Made by a program: the position numbers and the translations under genes. DNA of 58,761 nucleotides from JBBDIM01 sp040880405 (GTDB lineage: Bacteria > Planctomycetota > Planctomycetia > Pirellulales > Pirellulaceae): NCBI GenBank assembly GCA_040880405.1, contig JBBDIM010000210.1, positions 1 through 58,761 of the forward strand, in the 5' to 3' direction. The stretch's first letter is position 1. Each line of letters begins with the position of its first letter. Positions 8,936-16,646 of this stretch are shown piece by piece. The notes beneath the pieces are model-generated. The model did no database searches. It was not told the origin of the DNA and was given only the letters and a program-made list of their open reading frames with translations.

Positions 8936-9254
8936 GGGTGCCATGCCCACGCCCGGAAAGCGTGGGCATGAGAAGTGCGAGAGAATTCTGCCCCTTCCGG
9001 GAAATCGGGACGCCGGTTCGGGTTCCCCTAGACGGCGTTGCCAGTAGGGGACTTTCACGCCAAAGATCGGAGGGCTCGCGCCCTTCCGCTTTTATTTTGC
9101 AATTTTCATTTGTCATTTTTCAATTGCAAATTCAAGAATAGCGGAGCAGCGCGAGCTGCGCGGTGACGTGCGAGATGATCCTGTCTTTTGAGAGGAAGTG
9201 GAACACCAACCCGCCCCAACATGCCCACGCTTTCCGGGCGTGGGTATGGCACCC
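8936..9254. repeat. Family A inverted-repeat element, copy 1 (MITE-like, 319 bp)
   Basis: Bounded by 35-base inverted repeats, 8936-8970 and 9220-9254, that match at 34 of 35 positions. Each end starts with GGGTGCCATGCCCACGCC (or its complement) and is itself a hairpin, CATGCCCACG facing CGTGGGCATG. The interior has no credible gene. Sequence similarity to copy 3 continues on the right past the repeat (CGATGG..TCCGGT.AGTGG) to about 9300. It fills the gap between cysI and the next small gene. Confidence 0.85.
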
Positions 9255-9409
9255 GATGGTCTATCCGGTGAGTGGAACCCGTAGCTCTAACTAGACGGGC
9301 AGCCCGGCATTCCCGCCGGGGGGGTCGCGAATTTCTCGAACTCCAATATCCTGAGCTCCGTAACGAACAGCTAGGGAAGTTTCATTCCTTTCAGGATAGA
9401 ATTGGCGTG

Positions 9410-9673
9410 ATGAGAGAGACAATAAACACTGTCGTAGCAACCGTTTGCATGATTGCCGTTGTGACTTTCACCCTACTGGTGATGGCGACGTTGGCTATCA
9501 TTGGAGTTATGGCGGGGCTGATTTCCCTCGGAATGGCCGCAATCCCCTTCAGTCGACCCGTGGGTCCTGGGGCCCAACGGCATTTTCAAGGCCCTAACCA
9601 CTCCGAAAGCAACTCCACCTCCCCTAGCCGCGAAGGGGAAGTGATTGAGGGTCGGGTGGTTTCCCGCCACTAA
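9410..9673 (+). CDS. Small membrane protein of unknown function
   Basis: An 87-residue protein from ATG 9410 with AGGA 13 bases upstream. Residues about 7-46 are strongly hydrophobic (TVVATVCMIAVVTFTLLVMA, then LAIIGVMAGLISLGMAAIPF), consistent with two short membrane helices or one long hairpin. The polar C-terminus ends EGEVIEGRVVSRH. I do not recognise the family. It lies directly after the family A element, which contributes nothing to the coding sequence. Confidence 0.55.
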   Translation: MRETINTVVATVCMIAVVTFTLLVMATLAIIGVMAGLISLGMAAIPFSRPVGPGAQRHFQGPNHSESNSTSPSREGEVIEGRVVSRH

Positions 9674-9836
9674 ACCCGCTTCAAGGTAGGTGATCGCGCA
9701 TCCCAGCCAAATTCTTGCGACGCAAGGTGAACATTCGCAGGCTCACCTGCGTCTTAATCCGTAGAGACTTGGTGAGGGGTACGGCCCGGGCGGCCGCACT
9801 TACCCCCATTTTGGAACCAAGCGTCTAGGGAGCAGG

Positions 9837-10163
9837 ATGCACTGGTCTTCCGAATGCAAACCCTTTCATAGAGCGGACAATTTGGTGAACGCACAGCCTG
9901 TGGAAATTTTGCCGCGGCAAATGGCGCGTGTCGCGGAACAAGCGGGGCCTTGGATTGATGTGGTGCTGACCCCCAGCGGGCGGACCTTTATCAATGGTCA
10001 TTCGGTCACACTCGCCTCGCGGCTTGATGGGCTACGCACCAACGTAGACGCCTTCCGCGGAGTCCGCGTCCTGGCCGGTTCCAACTGCCGGTTCGACCAT
10101 TTGGCGGAAATCTATCGCGTTTGCAAACAGTATGGCGTCGCGCGGATCGAATTGGTCGCGTAG
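9837..10163 (+). CDS. ExbD/TolR periplasmic-domain-like protein without membrane helix
   Basis: A 108-residue protein from ATG 9837 with AGGGAGCAGG just upstream. Residues from about 40 follow the ExbD/TolR pattern: a strand before TPSGRTFINGHSVTL, then FRGVRVLAGSNCRFDHLAEI and a closing YGVARIELVA. ExbD proteins normally carry an N-terminal membrane helix followed by this periplasmic domain, but the helix is absent here and the N-terminus is polar. No exbB/tolQ is adjacent. It may be a stand-alone domain or a partner of the membrane protein that follows 105 bases downstream; that is inference. Confidence 0.6.
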   Translation: MHWSSECKPFHRADNLVNAQPVEILPRQMARVAEQAGPWIDVVLTPSGRTFINGHSVTLASRLDGLRTNVDAFRGVRVLAGSNCRFDHLAEIYRVCKQYGVARIELVA

Positions 10164-10268
10164 CGTTGTCTCTGGGTGTGCTATGTCTTCGTGGCATATG
10201 ATTGACCCTTGCGGAAGTTCGGTCCTAGAATGGTGGGATCATTCACTTCCGCGAGGGAATCCCCTACC

Positions 10269-10937
10269 GTGACCTGGAATCTGCTCAACGACCCACTCCG
10301 CCTGATGATCGCGTTTTGCCCCTTGGGAGCCTATCTGGCCGTCTTGGGTTGGATCAACCTGACCGGTCGCCCTTGGGTGGCTGGAGGCGGAAGAGATTTC
10401 CTGGCCCTCTGGCTCGGATTGTCCGGCTTGGTGCTGGTCGGGCCGATCTCCCTGTTCATGCCGACTTGGGCCGTGGCCGAGTATGGTGGCTATACGTGGC
10501 TTTTGATGATCGCCCTCTACCTGTTGATGGTGCTCTTCGTGCTGCTCATGCGCGGCCCACGTCTGGTGATCTACAACACTACGATTCTTCGCTTGGTCCC
10601 TGCCCTGCAAGCAGTGGCTGAAAAGCTCGATCCGGAGGCCCGCTGGACCGATGAAACCCTGTACTTTCCCAATAAACGCATCCATCTGATGCTTGACGAA
10701 AACTACGGTACGCGGAATGTGCAGCTCAAATCGGTGGGCATGAACCAGGATTATGGTTCGTGGTACGAATTGGAAGTCGCCCTGGCCCAGTCGCTTACGG
10801 CCCACCCCAGATCGTGGAACCCCTACGGCATCTTTCTGGTCGCCCTGGGGGGCTTTTTGCTGGGGATGGTCGCGATCCGCTCGGTGACCCAGGGGGGCGT
10901 TCAGGAGGCCTTTATCCGCGATATCTTGATGCTCTAA
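10269..10937 (+). CDS. Membrane protein of unknown function
   Basis: From GTG 10269 (GAGGGAA about 9 bases upstream) the protein has 222 residues; upstream in-frame starts at 10209 and 10230 look less likely. Membrane segments are visible at the N-terminus (LMIAFCPLGAYLAVLGWI), then LALWLGLSGLVLVGPISLFM, then WLLMIALYLLMVLFVLLM, and one near the C-terminus (GIFLVALGGFLLGMVAI). A soluble stretch of about 90 residues lies between the third and fourth. I do not recognise the family. It is co-directional with the ExbD-like gene upstream and convergent with the Rrf2 gene downstream. Confidence 0.65.
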   Translation: MTWNLLNDPLRLMIAFCPLGAYLAVLGWINLTGRPWVAGGGRDFLALWLGLSGLVLVGPISLFMPTWAVAEYGGYTWLLMIALYLLMVLFVLLMRGPRLVIYNTTILRLVPALQAVAEKLDPEARWTDETLYFPNKRIHLMLDENYGTRNVQLKSVGMNQDYGSWYELEVALAQSLTAHPRSWNPYGIFLVALGGFLLGMVAIRSVTQGGVQEAFIRDILML

Positions 10938-10955
10938 AGGGGCAGGACTGCCACA

Positions 10956-11414
10956 TCATTCCGTGACCGGCGTCTCTTCAATCGGCCCCTTGGGAAATTC
11001 ACACAACGGCACGCTCGCGGTCGGTTCGGCCAAAACCTCCGCCAAGGTCGTTCCACCAAATGCCTGCTCCACGCTGGCCAGCGCGTCGTCCAATCGCCGA
11101 TGCAGCGGACACAGATTCATCCCATGCCCCTTCAAACCGAGCGGGCAACTGCGAATCCGCGTAATCGGATCGACCGCGTTCACCACCTCCAGAATCGTCA
11201 ATTCGTCCGGCTTGCGAACCAGCGAGATCCCACCCCCAACCCCGCGCTGCGAGCGAACAATCCCCGAACGAGCCAACCCCTGCAGCACTTTCGAGAGATA
11301 CGCGAGCGGGACCTTCGTGGTCGCCGCGATCTCCTCGGTCGTACAGCTCTGGGGAGACTGGAAGGCCAAATGACAGACCGCCCTTAACGCGTATTCCACC
11401 GTTTGAGAAAACAT
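10956..11414 (-). CDS. Rrf2 family transcriptional regulator
   Basis: A 152-residue DNA-binding regulator starting MFSQTVEYALRAVCHLAFQS. The winged-helix segment TEEIAATTKVPLAYLSKVLQ and the wing RSQRGVGGGISLVRKP are typical of Rrf2. Rrf2 proteins often hold an iron-sulfur cluster; here the candidate ligands are the two cysteines of SCPLGLKGHGMNLCPLH (12 residues apart) and perhaps the later LCEFPKG, a spacing different from IscR. ATG 11414 is used because a longer in-frame extension to 11519 is not family-like. Stress or iron-sulfur sensing is inferred from the family. It converges on the membrane protein at 10269-10937. Confidence 0.88.
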   Translation of the reverse strand: MFSQTVEYALRAVCHLAFQSPQSCTTEEIAATTKVPLAYLSKVLQGLARSGIVRSQRGVGGGISLVRKPDELTILEVVNAVDPITRIRSCPLGLKGHGMNLCPLHRRLDDALASVEQAFGGTTLAEVLAEPTASVPLCEFPKGPIEETPVTE

Positions 11415-11627
11415 ACACTCCCCACATCCCGGTAACCAATAAACCACACGCCGCTGCTCAAAACCCGATTTTAACCGATTTGGGAACCCCGTGCCGCGTG
11501 GGGGAACCGCCGAAGGCACAATTGTGTCCTCCGGGGCATCCGTGGGGCATTCCTGGTCGGTTTGGCTCCATATCGCAACGCGTCCCCTTTGTGATACAAT
11601 TTTTCGACCGGATTTCCCGCTTCGTAC

Positions 11628-11701
11628 GCGCCCATAGCTCAGCCGGATAGAGCAGCGGTCTTCTAAACCGCAGGTCGTAGGTTCGAGTCCTACTGGGCGT
11701 G
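11628..11701 (+). tRNA. tRNA-Arg (anticodon TCT)
   Basis: A complete 74-base cloverleaf: acceptor GCGCCCA with TGGGCGT (first pair G-U), D stem GCTC/GAGC, anticodon stem GCGGT/ACCGC around loop CTTCTAA (anticodon TCT, reading AGA), and T arm GTAGG/CCTAC around TTCGAGT. The CCA end is not encoded. It is followed 68 bases later by the larE start. Confidence 0.95.
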
Positions 11702-11769
11702 CTTTTTAAATTGCCGTGGGAGTCGCGGCCACGGACCTGGCTCCTGGGGCGTTTTTCAGTTGGGATTCA

Positions 11770-12594
11770 ATGAATTCTCCTTTGGTAGACCAATTCGCAC
11801 GGCGTTTGATCGACTGGTTTGCCGGTTTTGACTCGTGTGTCGTTGCGTTTTCCGGCGGAGTGGATAGCTCGGTGGTGGCCAAGGCGGCCCACATTGCACT
11901 GGGCGAACGGGCCACCGCCGTCACGGCTTCGAGTGCCAGTGTTTCGGCCAATGACCTAGAGATCGCCGGTCAGGTTGCCGGCTTCATTGGCATTCGCCAC
12001 GAGGTGGTGACAACCGCCGAGATCAACCGGCCTGGCTATGTCGCCAACGCCCCGGATCGCTGCTTTCACTGCAAGAGCGAGCTTTACACCCACCTGACGT
12101 ACTTCCAAACGAGGGACGATGTCGAGGTCGTGGTCAACGGCGCGAATCTCGATGACCTCGGAGATCACCGCCCCGGGATGCAAGCGGCGCGCGACTTTAA
12201 AGTCCGCTCGCCACTGATCGAGTGCGAGATCGACAAGTCGATGGTCCGCGAACTGGCCAACTTGTGGAATCTTTCCGTCTGGGATCGCCCCGCCTCTCCC
12301 TGCCTGGCCAGCCGCATCGCCTACGGCGTTGAAGTGACCCCCGAGCGATTGAAGATGGTCGAGCAGGCGGAATCGCTCCTGCGGCAGCTCGGCTTGCCCG
12401 ACTTCCGGGTCCGGTATCACGAGGGCGACTTGGCCCGAGTGGAAGTTCCGCTGAGTGAGATCCAGCGTCTGGCAGGGCCGGAGCTCTCGCGGCGGCTCGT
12501 TGCGGATTTGACCGACATCGGGTTCAAGTACGTGACGCTCGACTTGGGTGGTCTCCGCTCCGGCAGCTTGAATCAGTTGATCCAACTCGGGTAA
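11770..12594 (+). CDS. larE: LarE-type ATP-dependent sacrificial sulfur transferase
   Basis: LarE adenylates a pyridinium dinucleotide carboxylate and gives up sulfur from its own cysteine to build the nickel-pincer cofactor of lactate racemase and related enzymes. The 274-residue protein has the PP-loop AFSGGVDSSVVAKAA (residues 26-40), RCFHCKSELY, and SPCLASRIAYG, where C178 matches the sacrificial cysteine (C176 in Lactobacillus plantarum). That points to the single-cysteine type. The start ATG 11770 is chosen because the domain begins right after it. larB and larC are not in the window, so the target enzyme is unknown. Confidence 0.9.
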   Translation: MNSPLVDQFARRLIDWFAGFDSCVVAFSGGVDSSVVAKAAHIALGERATAVTASSASVSANDLEIAGQVAGFIGIRHEVVTTAEINRPGYVANAPDRCFHCKSELYTHLTYFQTRDDVEVVVNGANLDDLGDHRPGMQAARDFKVRSPLIECEIDKSMVRELANLWNLSVWDRPASPCLASRIAYGVEVTPERLKMVEQAESLLRQLGLPDFRVRYHEGDLARVEVPLSEIQRLAGPELSRRLVADLTDIGFKYVTLDLGGLRSGSLNQLIQLG

Positions 12595-12606
12595 CGGGGC
12601 AGGACA

Positions 12607-12720
12607 CCGCCAATCGCGAGTTGGCGATCGGCCGATTCGGTCATTGTCAATCGAGTTGCCCGTGGAGAATCAACCCGCCCAAACATGCCCACGTTGGAGG
12701 GCGTGGGCATGGCACCCGAT
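12607..12720. repeat. Family A repeat, partial copy 2 (right end only)
   Basis: Carries the right-hand part of the family A element: GTGGAGAATCAACCCGCCC before the hairpin CATGCCCACG (12684-12693) / CGTGGGCATG (12702-12711) and the terminal GGCACCCGATG. Its hairpin loop TTGGAGGG equals that of copy 3. No left end is present within 300 bases, so it is a solo or truncated end. Confidence 0.75.
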
Positions 12721-12817
12721 GCCTCTTTAGGATTTAAAGGGAATCGTGTCCACCAACGCGAAATGGGGCCGAAGCCCCATTTCCATCGTTTCAATTTTGA
12801 AGATCGATCTTCAGCCG

Positions 12818-13705
12818 CTATTGAGCGGCGATCTGATTCATCCGCTTCGCGATTTCGGTCAGTCGCTCGCGGCCACCACCAGCGATTTCGGCCGTGGCCC
12901 AACCTTGGTAATCGATCTTGCGGAGCTCGGCCATGACCTTCGCCCAGTCGACATCCCCTTCCAGCAACTCGGCACCAAACTCCTTGCCTTTGCCGTAGTC
13001 CTTGATGTCGAGTTTTTTGATCCGTTTGCCGAGAATCGGAATCCACTCGTGCGGCGGCGAGTACCGGACCGTGTTGCCGACATCGAAGTAGGAACCGACC
13101 ATTTCCGACTCGCATTCGTCGATATACTTGGCAAGTTCTTTCGGATCGGTCAGGAAATCATTCCAGACGTTCTCGATCAGGATCTCGATTCCTTCCGCCT
13201 TGGCGACCGGTGTCGCTTTTTTGATCTGCTCGATCGAACGCTGCCAACACTGCTCGTACGTGGCGTCGCCATTGACCCGACCGGGGACCAGCAGAACACT
13301 AGTTCCGCCGTACGCCTTAGCGTCGCGGATGGCGGTGATCAAACCCTCTAATCCTTCGGCCCGAACCTTCTCATTCGGATCGGAAAGCCGAATCCGCCAA
13401 TGAATCGAATCGACGACACCATGGACCGGCAATCCACTTTCTTTAACCGCCTTTTGGACTTCCTCGGCAGACGGACCGCCTGGGGAGTTGAGTTCAACCC
13501 CATCAAAGCCCAGTTCCTTTAACGCGGTAAACTTCTCGGTCAACGTGCCGGGGACATCCACCATGCCGATTTTCACGGCATTTTTGAGCCGTTTCGTCTC
13601 GGCGGGAGAGGAGGTCGCCTCGGCGGCGAAAGCAATATGGGGCAATGTAACCAAGGCGCCCGCAGCGGAGCAGCCTTGGATAAAGTCGCGGCGATTCAAG
13701 GACAT
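12818..13705 (-). CDS. Tat-exported sugar phosphate isomerase/epimerase (TIM barrel)
   Basis: A 295-residue protein beginning MSLNRRDFIQGCSAAGALVT, a twin-arginine signal (NRRDFI) with hydrophobic segment and AFAA cleavage region, so a folded, exported enzyme is expected. The rest is an AP-endonuclease-2/xylose-isomerase-like TIM barrel: FTALKELGFDGVELNSPGG, LIENVWNDFLTDPKE, and SYFDVGNTVRY, with acidic and histidine residues at barrel ends as in metal-dependent epimerases. Planctomycetota encode many such exported members; the sugar substrate is unknown. It has no obvious operon partner; the end of larE faces it across the family A fragment. Confidence 0.85.
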   Translation of the reverse strand: MSLNRRDFIQGCSAAGALVTLPHIAFAAEATSSPAETKRLKNAVKIGMVDVPGTLTEKFTALKELGFDGVELNSPGGPSAEEVQKAVKESGLPVHGVVDSIHWRIRLSDPNEKVRAEGLEGLITAIRDAKAYGGTSVLLVPGRVNGDATYEQCWQRSIEQIKKATPVAKAEGIEILIENVWNDFLTDPKELAKYIDECESEMVGSYFDVGNTVRYSPPHEWIPILGKRIKKLDIKDYGKGKEFGAELLEGDVDWAKVMAELRKIDYQGWATAEIAGGGRERLTEIAKRMNQIAAQ

Positions 13706-13918
13706 GGGTCGGTTTTCCTTACGCGTTGAAATTAGCGAATCGATGGTGGGTACGCATGGGGGGAGGTCGTTTCCGGTGCGCTGAAGGCATGCTCCCGCGA
13801 TGGAAACACTCGTGAACGGGAGTTTCCACCCAACTCTAGGTTACCACAGCAAAGCGTTACGGAAAGCGAAAAGCGGGAACTGATTAATAACCTTAACCGG
13901 CCGCGGAGCAAATCGTCT

Positions 13919-15238
13919 CTAAAACGATGCCCCTTCACGGGACACTGGGTCCATGACTTTGGTGTTGCGCTCGACAGCCAACGCGACGGTCCGCTGCTCC
14001 ACACCATCTTTGGTGCGGGCGACAATCGGAAAAATTTGCCGCTTGTCCGGGAAGTCCATCTTCACGATGAACGTCCCATCCTCGCGAACCTTCACGGGTT
14101 CGCCCGAGAGCGTGACGTACGACCCCGCCTTGGTGGCCCCGTAGACGATCATCTCAACTTCGATTTCGAGATCGAAGTCGCTTCCCTTTGAGGAACCGAA
14201 TTGGTCGGCAACCATGCCCAAGCGAGCCGCGACCGGAACGCCAACCGGGCGGCGGAACCGCTCCTCTAGCATTTCACGGATTTCCTGGTTGGCGTGATCC
14301 TCGTTGCTGCCGCTGCTTAAGGCGTAAATCTTTTCGACATTCTCCGCGACATCGTCCCAGTTACCGTCGACTTCCTCACACGCCCCAGGCCGGGGCGTGG
14401 TGACGACATTGCTGCGGACCAATGTGTGAAAACGCCCGTTGGAGGCCAAATAGCCGAGGTGACAACGATAGCTCTTGGGTGGGTCGGGGACGTCGATGTA
14501 CCAGTTTTTCACGCCGCCATGGATCTCGATCTGCCGGACCACGCGTTCGGCCGCGTTATTGGAACTATCGCCATCGAGTTCCATGACGCGCAGCATCGGT
14601 TTGGCGGTGTGCCAAAACTCAGCCAACGAAGCCTTAGCTCGATCGACCGCCTTGCGGGAAATTTCCCAGTAGGCATGGATCCAATAGGAATCCCGAACCA
14701 AAAGCATGATCCGATCCTGTCCTTCGGCCACACCGTTGGACTCGGCCGCCATGTCCTTCAGCATTTCACGCTGCTGCTGGATCGAGCGAATGTTCTCAAC
14801 AACCTTGGGGTTGGTCGGCTTGGGGGCGGATGCCTTGCCATTACGAGCCTTGGTGCCATTGGTCCGCGACTTCGCGACCGCCCCATTGCCATTAGCAGAG
14901 CCGTTTTTGGAAGAGCCCTTCATGACCGCCCCACTGCGCGAGGTCTTGGCGGATGCGGAACGTGCCCCGGACTGTCCATTGCGACTGGCGGATACCCCCT
15001 TGGCGGAGGCACTCTTGCCGGAACTGCTTTTCGCGGAGCTGCTTTTCGCGGAGGTGGCCTTGGAGGAGGCAACAGGGGTGCGAGATTTCACTTTCGCTGG
15101 AGAGGGCTTGGATGCCTTGAGAAGCGCCTTGACCAAGTCCTCCTTCTTCATGGCATGCCAACCGGAGACCCCCCGGCGCTTCGCCATTTGAGCCAAATCC
15201 TTCGCGGTGTACGACTTTAACGAGGCAGCAGTAATCAA
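13919..15238 (-). CDS. DUF4912 protein with N-terminal Rho-N/SAP-like domain and Ala-Lys-Ser linker
   Basis: I place the start at TTG 15238, with AGGAG 7 bases upstream, giving 439 residues. Residues 5-38 (SYTAKDLAQMAKRRGVSGW, then KKEDLVKALLK) look like the Rho N-terminal/SAP-type helix-extended-loop-helix fold that binds nucleic acid. About 110 residues of low complexity follow, rich in Ala, Lys, Ser and Gly. The DUF4912 domain is recognised by RIMLLVRDSYWIHAYWEISR. The C-terminus resembles a beta-sandwich (YVTLSGEPVKVREDGTFIVK, then IFPIVARTKDGVEQRT). The combination suggests a nucleic-acid-associated or scaffold protein; function unknown. It is divergent from the ATP synthase operon. Confidence 0.8.
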   Translation of the reverse strand: MITAASLKSYTAKDLAQMAKRRGVSGWHAMKKEDLVKALLKASKPSPAKVKSRTPVASSKATSAKSSSAKSSSGKSASAKGVSASRNGQSGARSASAKTSRSGAVMKGSSKNGSANGNGAVAKSRTNGTKARNGKASAPKPTNPKVVENIRSIQQQREMLKDMAAESNGVAEGQDRIMLLVRDSYWIHAYWEISRKAVDRAKASLAEFWHTAKPMLRVMELDGDSSNNAAERVVRQIEIHGGVKNWYIDVPDPPKSYRCHLGYLASNGRFHTLVRSNVVTTPRPGACEEVDGNWDDVAENVEKIYALSSGSNEDHANQEIREMLEERFRRPVGVPVAARLGMVADQFGSSKGSDFDLEIEVEMIVYGATKAGSYVTLSGEPVKVREDGTFIVKMDFPDKRQIFPIVARTKDGVEQRTVALAVERNTKVMDPVSREGASF

Positions 15239-15744
15239 GGCTCGACTCCTCACAGTCAACGAGTGGGGGAATGGTACGTTCCGCCAGGCCGCAAATGGCC
15301 TGGTATCGTTTGGCTGGTTGAATCTTCCCTGATTAGCTCCGCTAAACGTTGCTCCGCCCGAATCCATGGATGCAAAACAAGGCTGTGTGACACGCCGATC
15401 GATGAATCCCTCGCCCTTGGATTTGAGCCCTAGGAATACCGCCCATCCGGGGCGAGCCCAGGGGCCAATCCGCAAGGTGATTCGAGTCTCCAGTCTACCC
15501 GCGCCGAGGGCGTATTGCAATTAGCAACCCCCTCGTTCTGCTCATTACGGTGGAAATGTTTCACTCGGCCAAATAATGACCACCTCCCCTCAATGCCGTA
15601 TTCTCTTCCCTACTCATACAAAAACACCTCGACAATGGTGTGCGGATCACCACAAACCTCCCTTCCCCCGACATCGATTTTGCCTCGCCAGAACGATCCT
15701 TGTGAAAATTCTCACAAATCCTCGACTTCGCGGAACTTGCCTAA
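15239..15744. other. Gene-free stretch between the DUF4912 gene and the atp operon
   Basis: Both flanking genes are transcribed away from this region, so it should hold divergent promoters. Open frames inside it (for example 15515-15748) have no family-like sequence or ribosome site and are judged chance. No inverted repeat of the kind seen elsewhere in the window was noticed. Confidence 0.5.
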
Positions 15745-15773
15745 TTGACCATCCCAGGCTCATCAACTAGATT
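15745..15773 (+). promoter_or_regulatory. Possible sigma70-like promoter for the ATP synthase operon
   Basis: TTGACC at 15745-15750 and TAGATT at 15768-15773 are separated by 17 bases, five of six and four of six consensus matches. They lie about 90 bases before the first gene of the operon in a region where a promoter is expected. No experimental support; chance occurrence cannot be excluded. Confidence 0.4.
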
Positions 15774-15865
15774 AACCCTCTTGGTGTCAGAACCCCCGAC
15801 CTGCTGACCCGGCACCACAACACAAACCCCTACTAAATCTGGGGTTACGATTGAACCCTCCCCGC

Positions 15866-16150
15866 ATGGACTACTCCCCGATTGCCCTGGCTTACACCTG
15901 GGTGGGAAGAATCTTTGCGATTTGCGGCGAAATGATCTTACCCTGCCTGGGCGGGCTCTGGCTCGACCAAAAACTAGGTACGCGGTTTTTGTCGATCGTC
16001 GGATTGATGCTGGGCTTAGCCCTCGGAACGATCCACCTAATCGCGATCGTTTCCGCCGAAAACTCCGTCAATAAACAGTCGAGCGACACCGCTCACCGCG
16101 AGCGGCTGCCCCCTGCCAGTGATGACTCGACAGACGACCCAGGAAAGTGA
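15866..16150 (+). CDS. AtpZ/AtpI-like small membrane protein of the ATP synthase operon
   Basis: A 94-residue protein from ATG 15866; TTG 15851 would add five residues. Two hydrophobic segments (WVGRIFAICGEMILPCLGGL and FLSIVGLMLGLALGTIHLIA) surround WLDQKLGT, the pattern of AtpZ/AtpI family proteins (G-WLD-K..T). These help assemble the c-ring or carry divalent cations in other bacteria; the role here is inferred. The polar tail is Asp/Ser rich. Its stop codon overlaps a possible GTG start of the next frame, and it is the first gene of the operon. Confidence 0.75.
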   Translation: MDYSPIALAYTWVGRIFAICGEMILPCLGGLWLDQKLGTRFLSIVGLMLGLALGTIHLIAIVSAENSVNKQSSDTAHRERLPPASDDSTDDPGK

Positions 16151-16197
16151 AACGGCAAACAGGCCGTTTCATACTCCCCCGAAAATCAAGCCAAACG

Positions 16198-16644
16198 ATG
16201 AACGCGACCCCCATCGCGCAACCTGATCCCGAACCCCACAAGCTGACGCTTGGCGATTTTTTGCCATGTCTTTGGCTGACGCTTTTGGCTGCTGCCTTCC
16301 TGCCATTGCCGGCAGCCTACGGATGGATCAATTCGGGGATGACTGGCGTCCAGGCCGCTGTCCTCGCGGCCGGTATCTGCCTGTTCAGTGCCTTTGCGGC
16401 TCTCCTCCTGGCGATCGTCGCGCAAGGCACCCCTATGATGCTGCACGCCACCCTCGCGGGCATCTTCCTGCGAACCGGATTTCCATTAATTTGCGGCTTG
16501 CTCCTGCATTGGAAGGGTGGCCCGCTTGTCGAGGCGGGAATGTTTGGCATGATATTGGCTTGCTATCTGGTCATGCTGGCCGGCGAAACGATTCTGGCCG
16601 TCCTCATCATCAGTAAGTCCCCAACGTATAAGAGAGCGATCTAA
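16198..16644 (+). CDS. Four-helix membrane protein in the AtpI position of the ATP synthase operon
   Basis: A 148-residue membrane protein from ATG 16198; an in-frame GTG at 16147 overlaps the previous stop and is less likely. Four hydrophobic segments are visible: LTLLAAAFLPLPAAYGWI, AAVLAAGICLFSAFAALLLA, ATLAGIFLRTGFPLICGLLL and FGMILACYLVMLAGETILAV. It sits where atpI/uncI is found in other bacteria, two bases before atpB. Sequence similarity to classical AtpI is weak, so its role as an ATP synthase assembly factor is inferred from position and topology. Confidence 0.65.
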   Translation: MNATPIAQPDPEPHKLTLGDFLPCLWLTLLAAAFLPLPAAYGWINSGMTGVQAAVLAAGICLFSAFAALLLAIVAQGTPMMLHATLAGIFLRTGFPLICGLLLHWKGGPLVEAGMFGMILACYLVMLAGETILAVLIISKSPTYKRAI

Positions 16645-16646
16645 GC

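Noticed and set aside
11628..12594. tRNA-Arg as the attachment site of a genomic island
   Set aside because: No integrase and no direct repeat of the tRNA 3' end were noticed downstream; larE follows directly.
15515..15748. 77-codon frame upstream of the atp operon
   Set aside because: Composition is that of noncoding DNA (Thr/Ser/Pro/Lys mix without pattern), there is no ribosome site, and the area should hold promoters.
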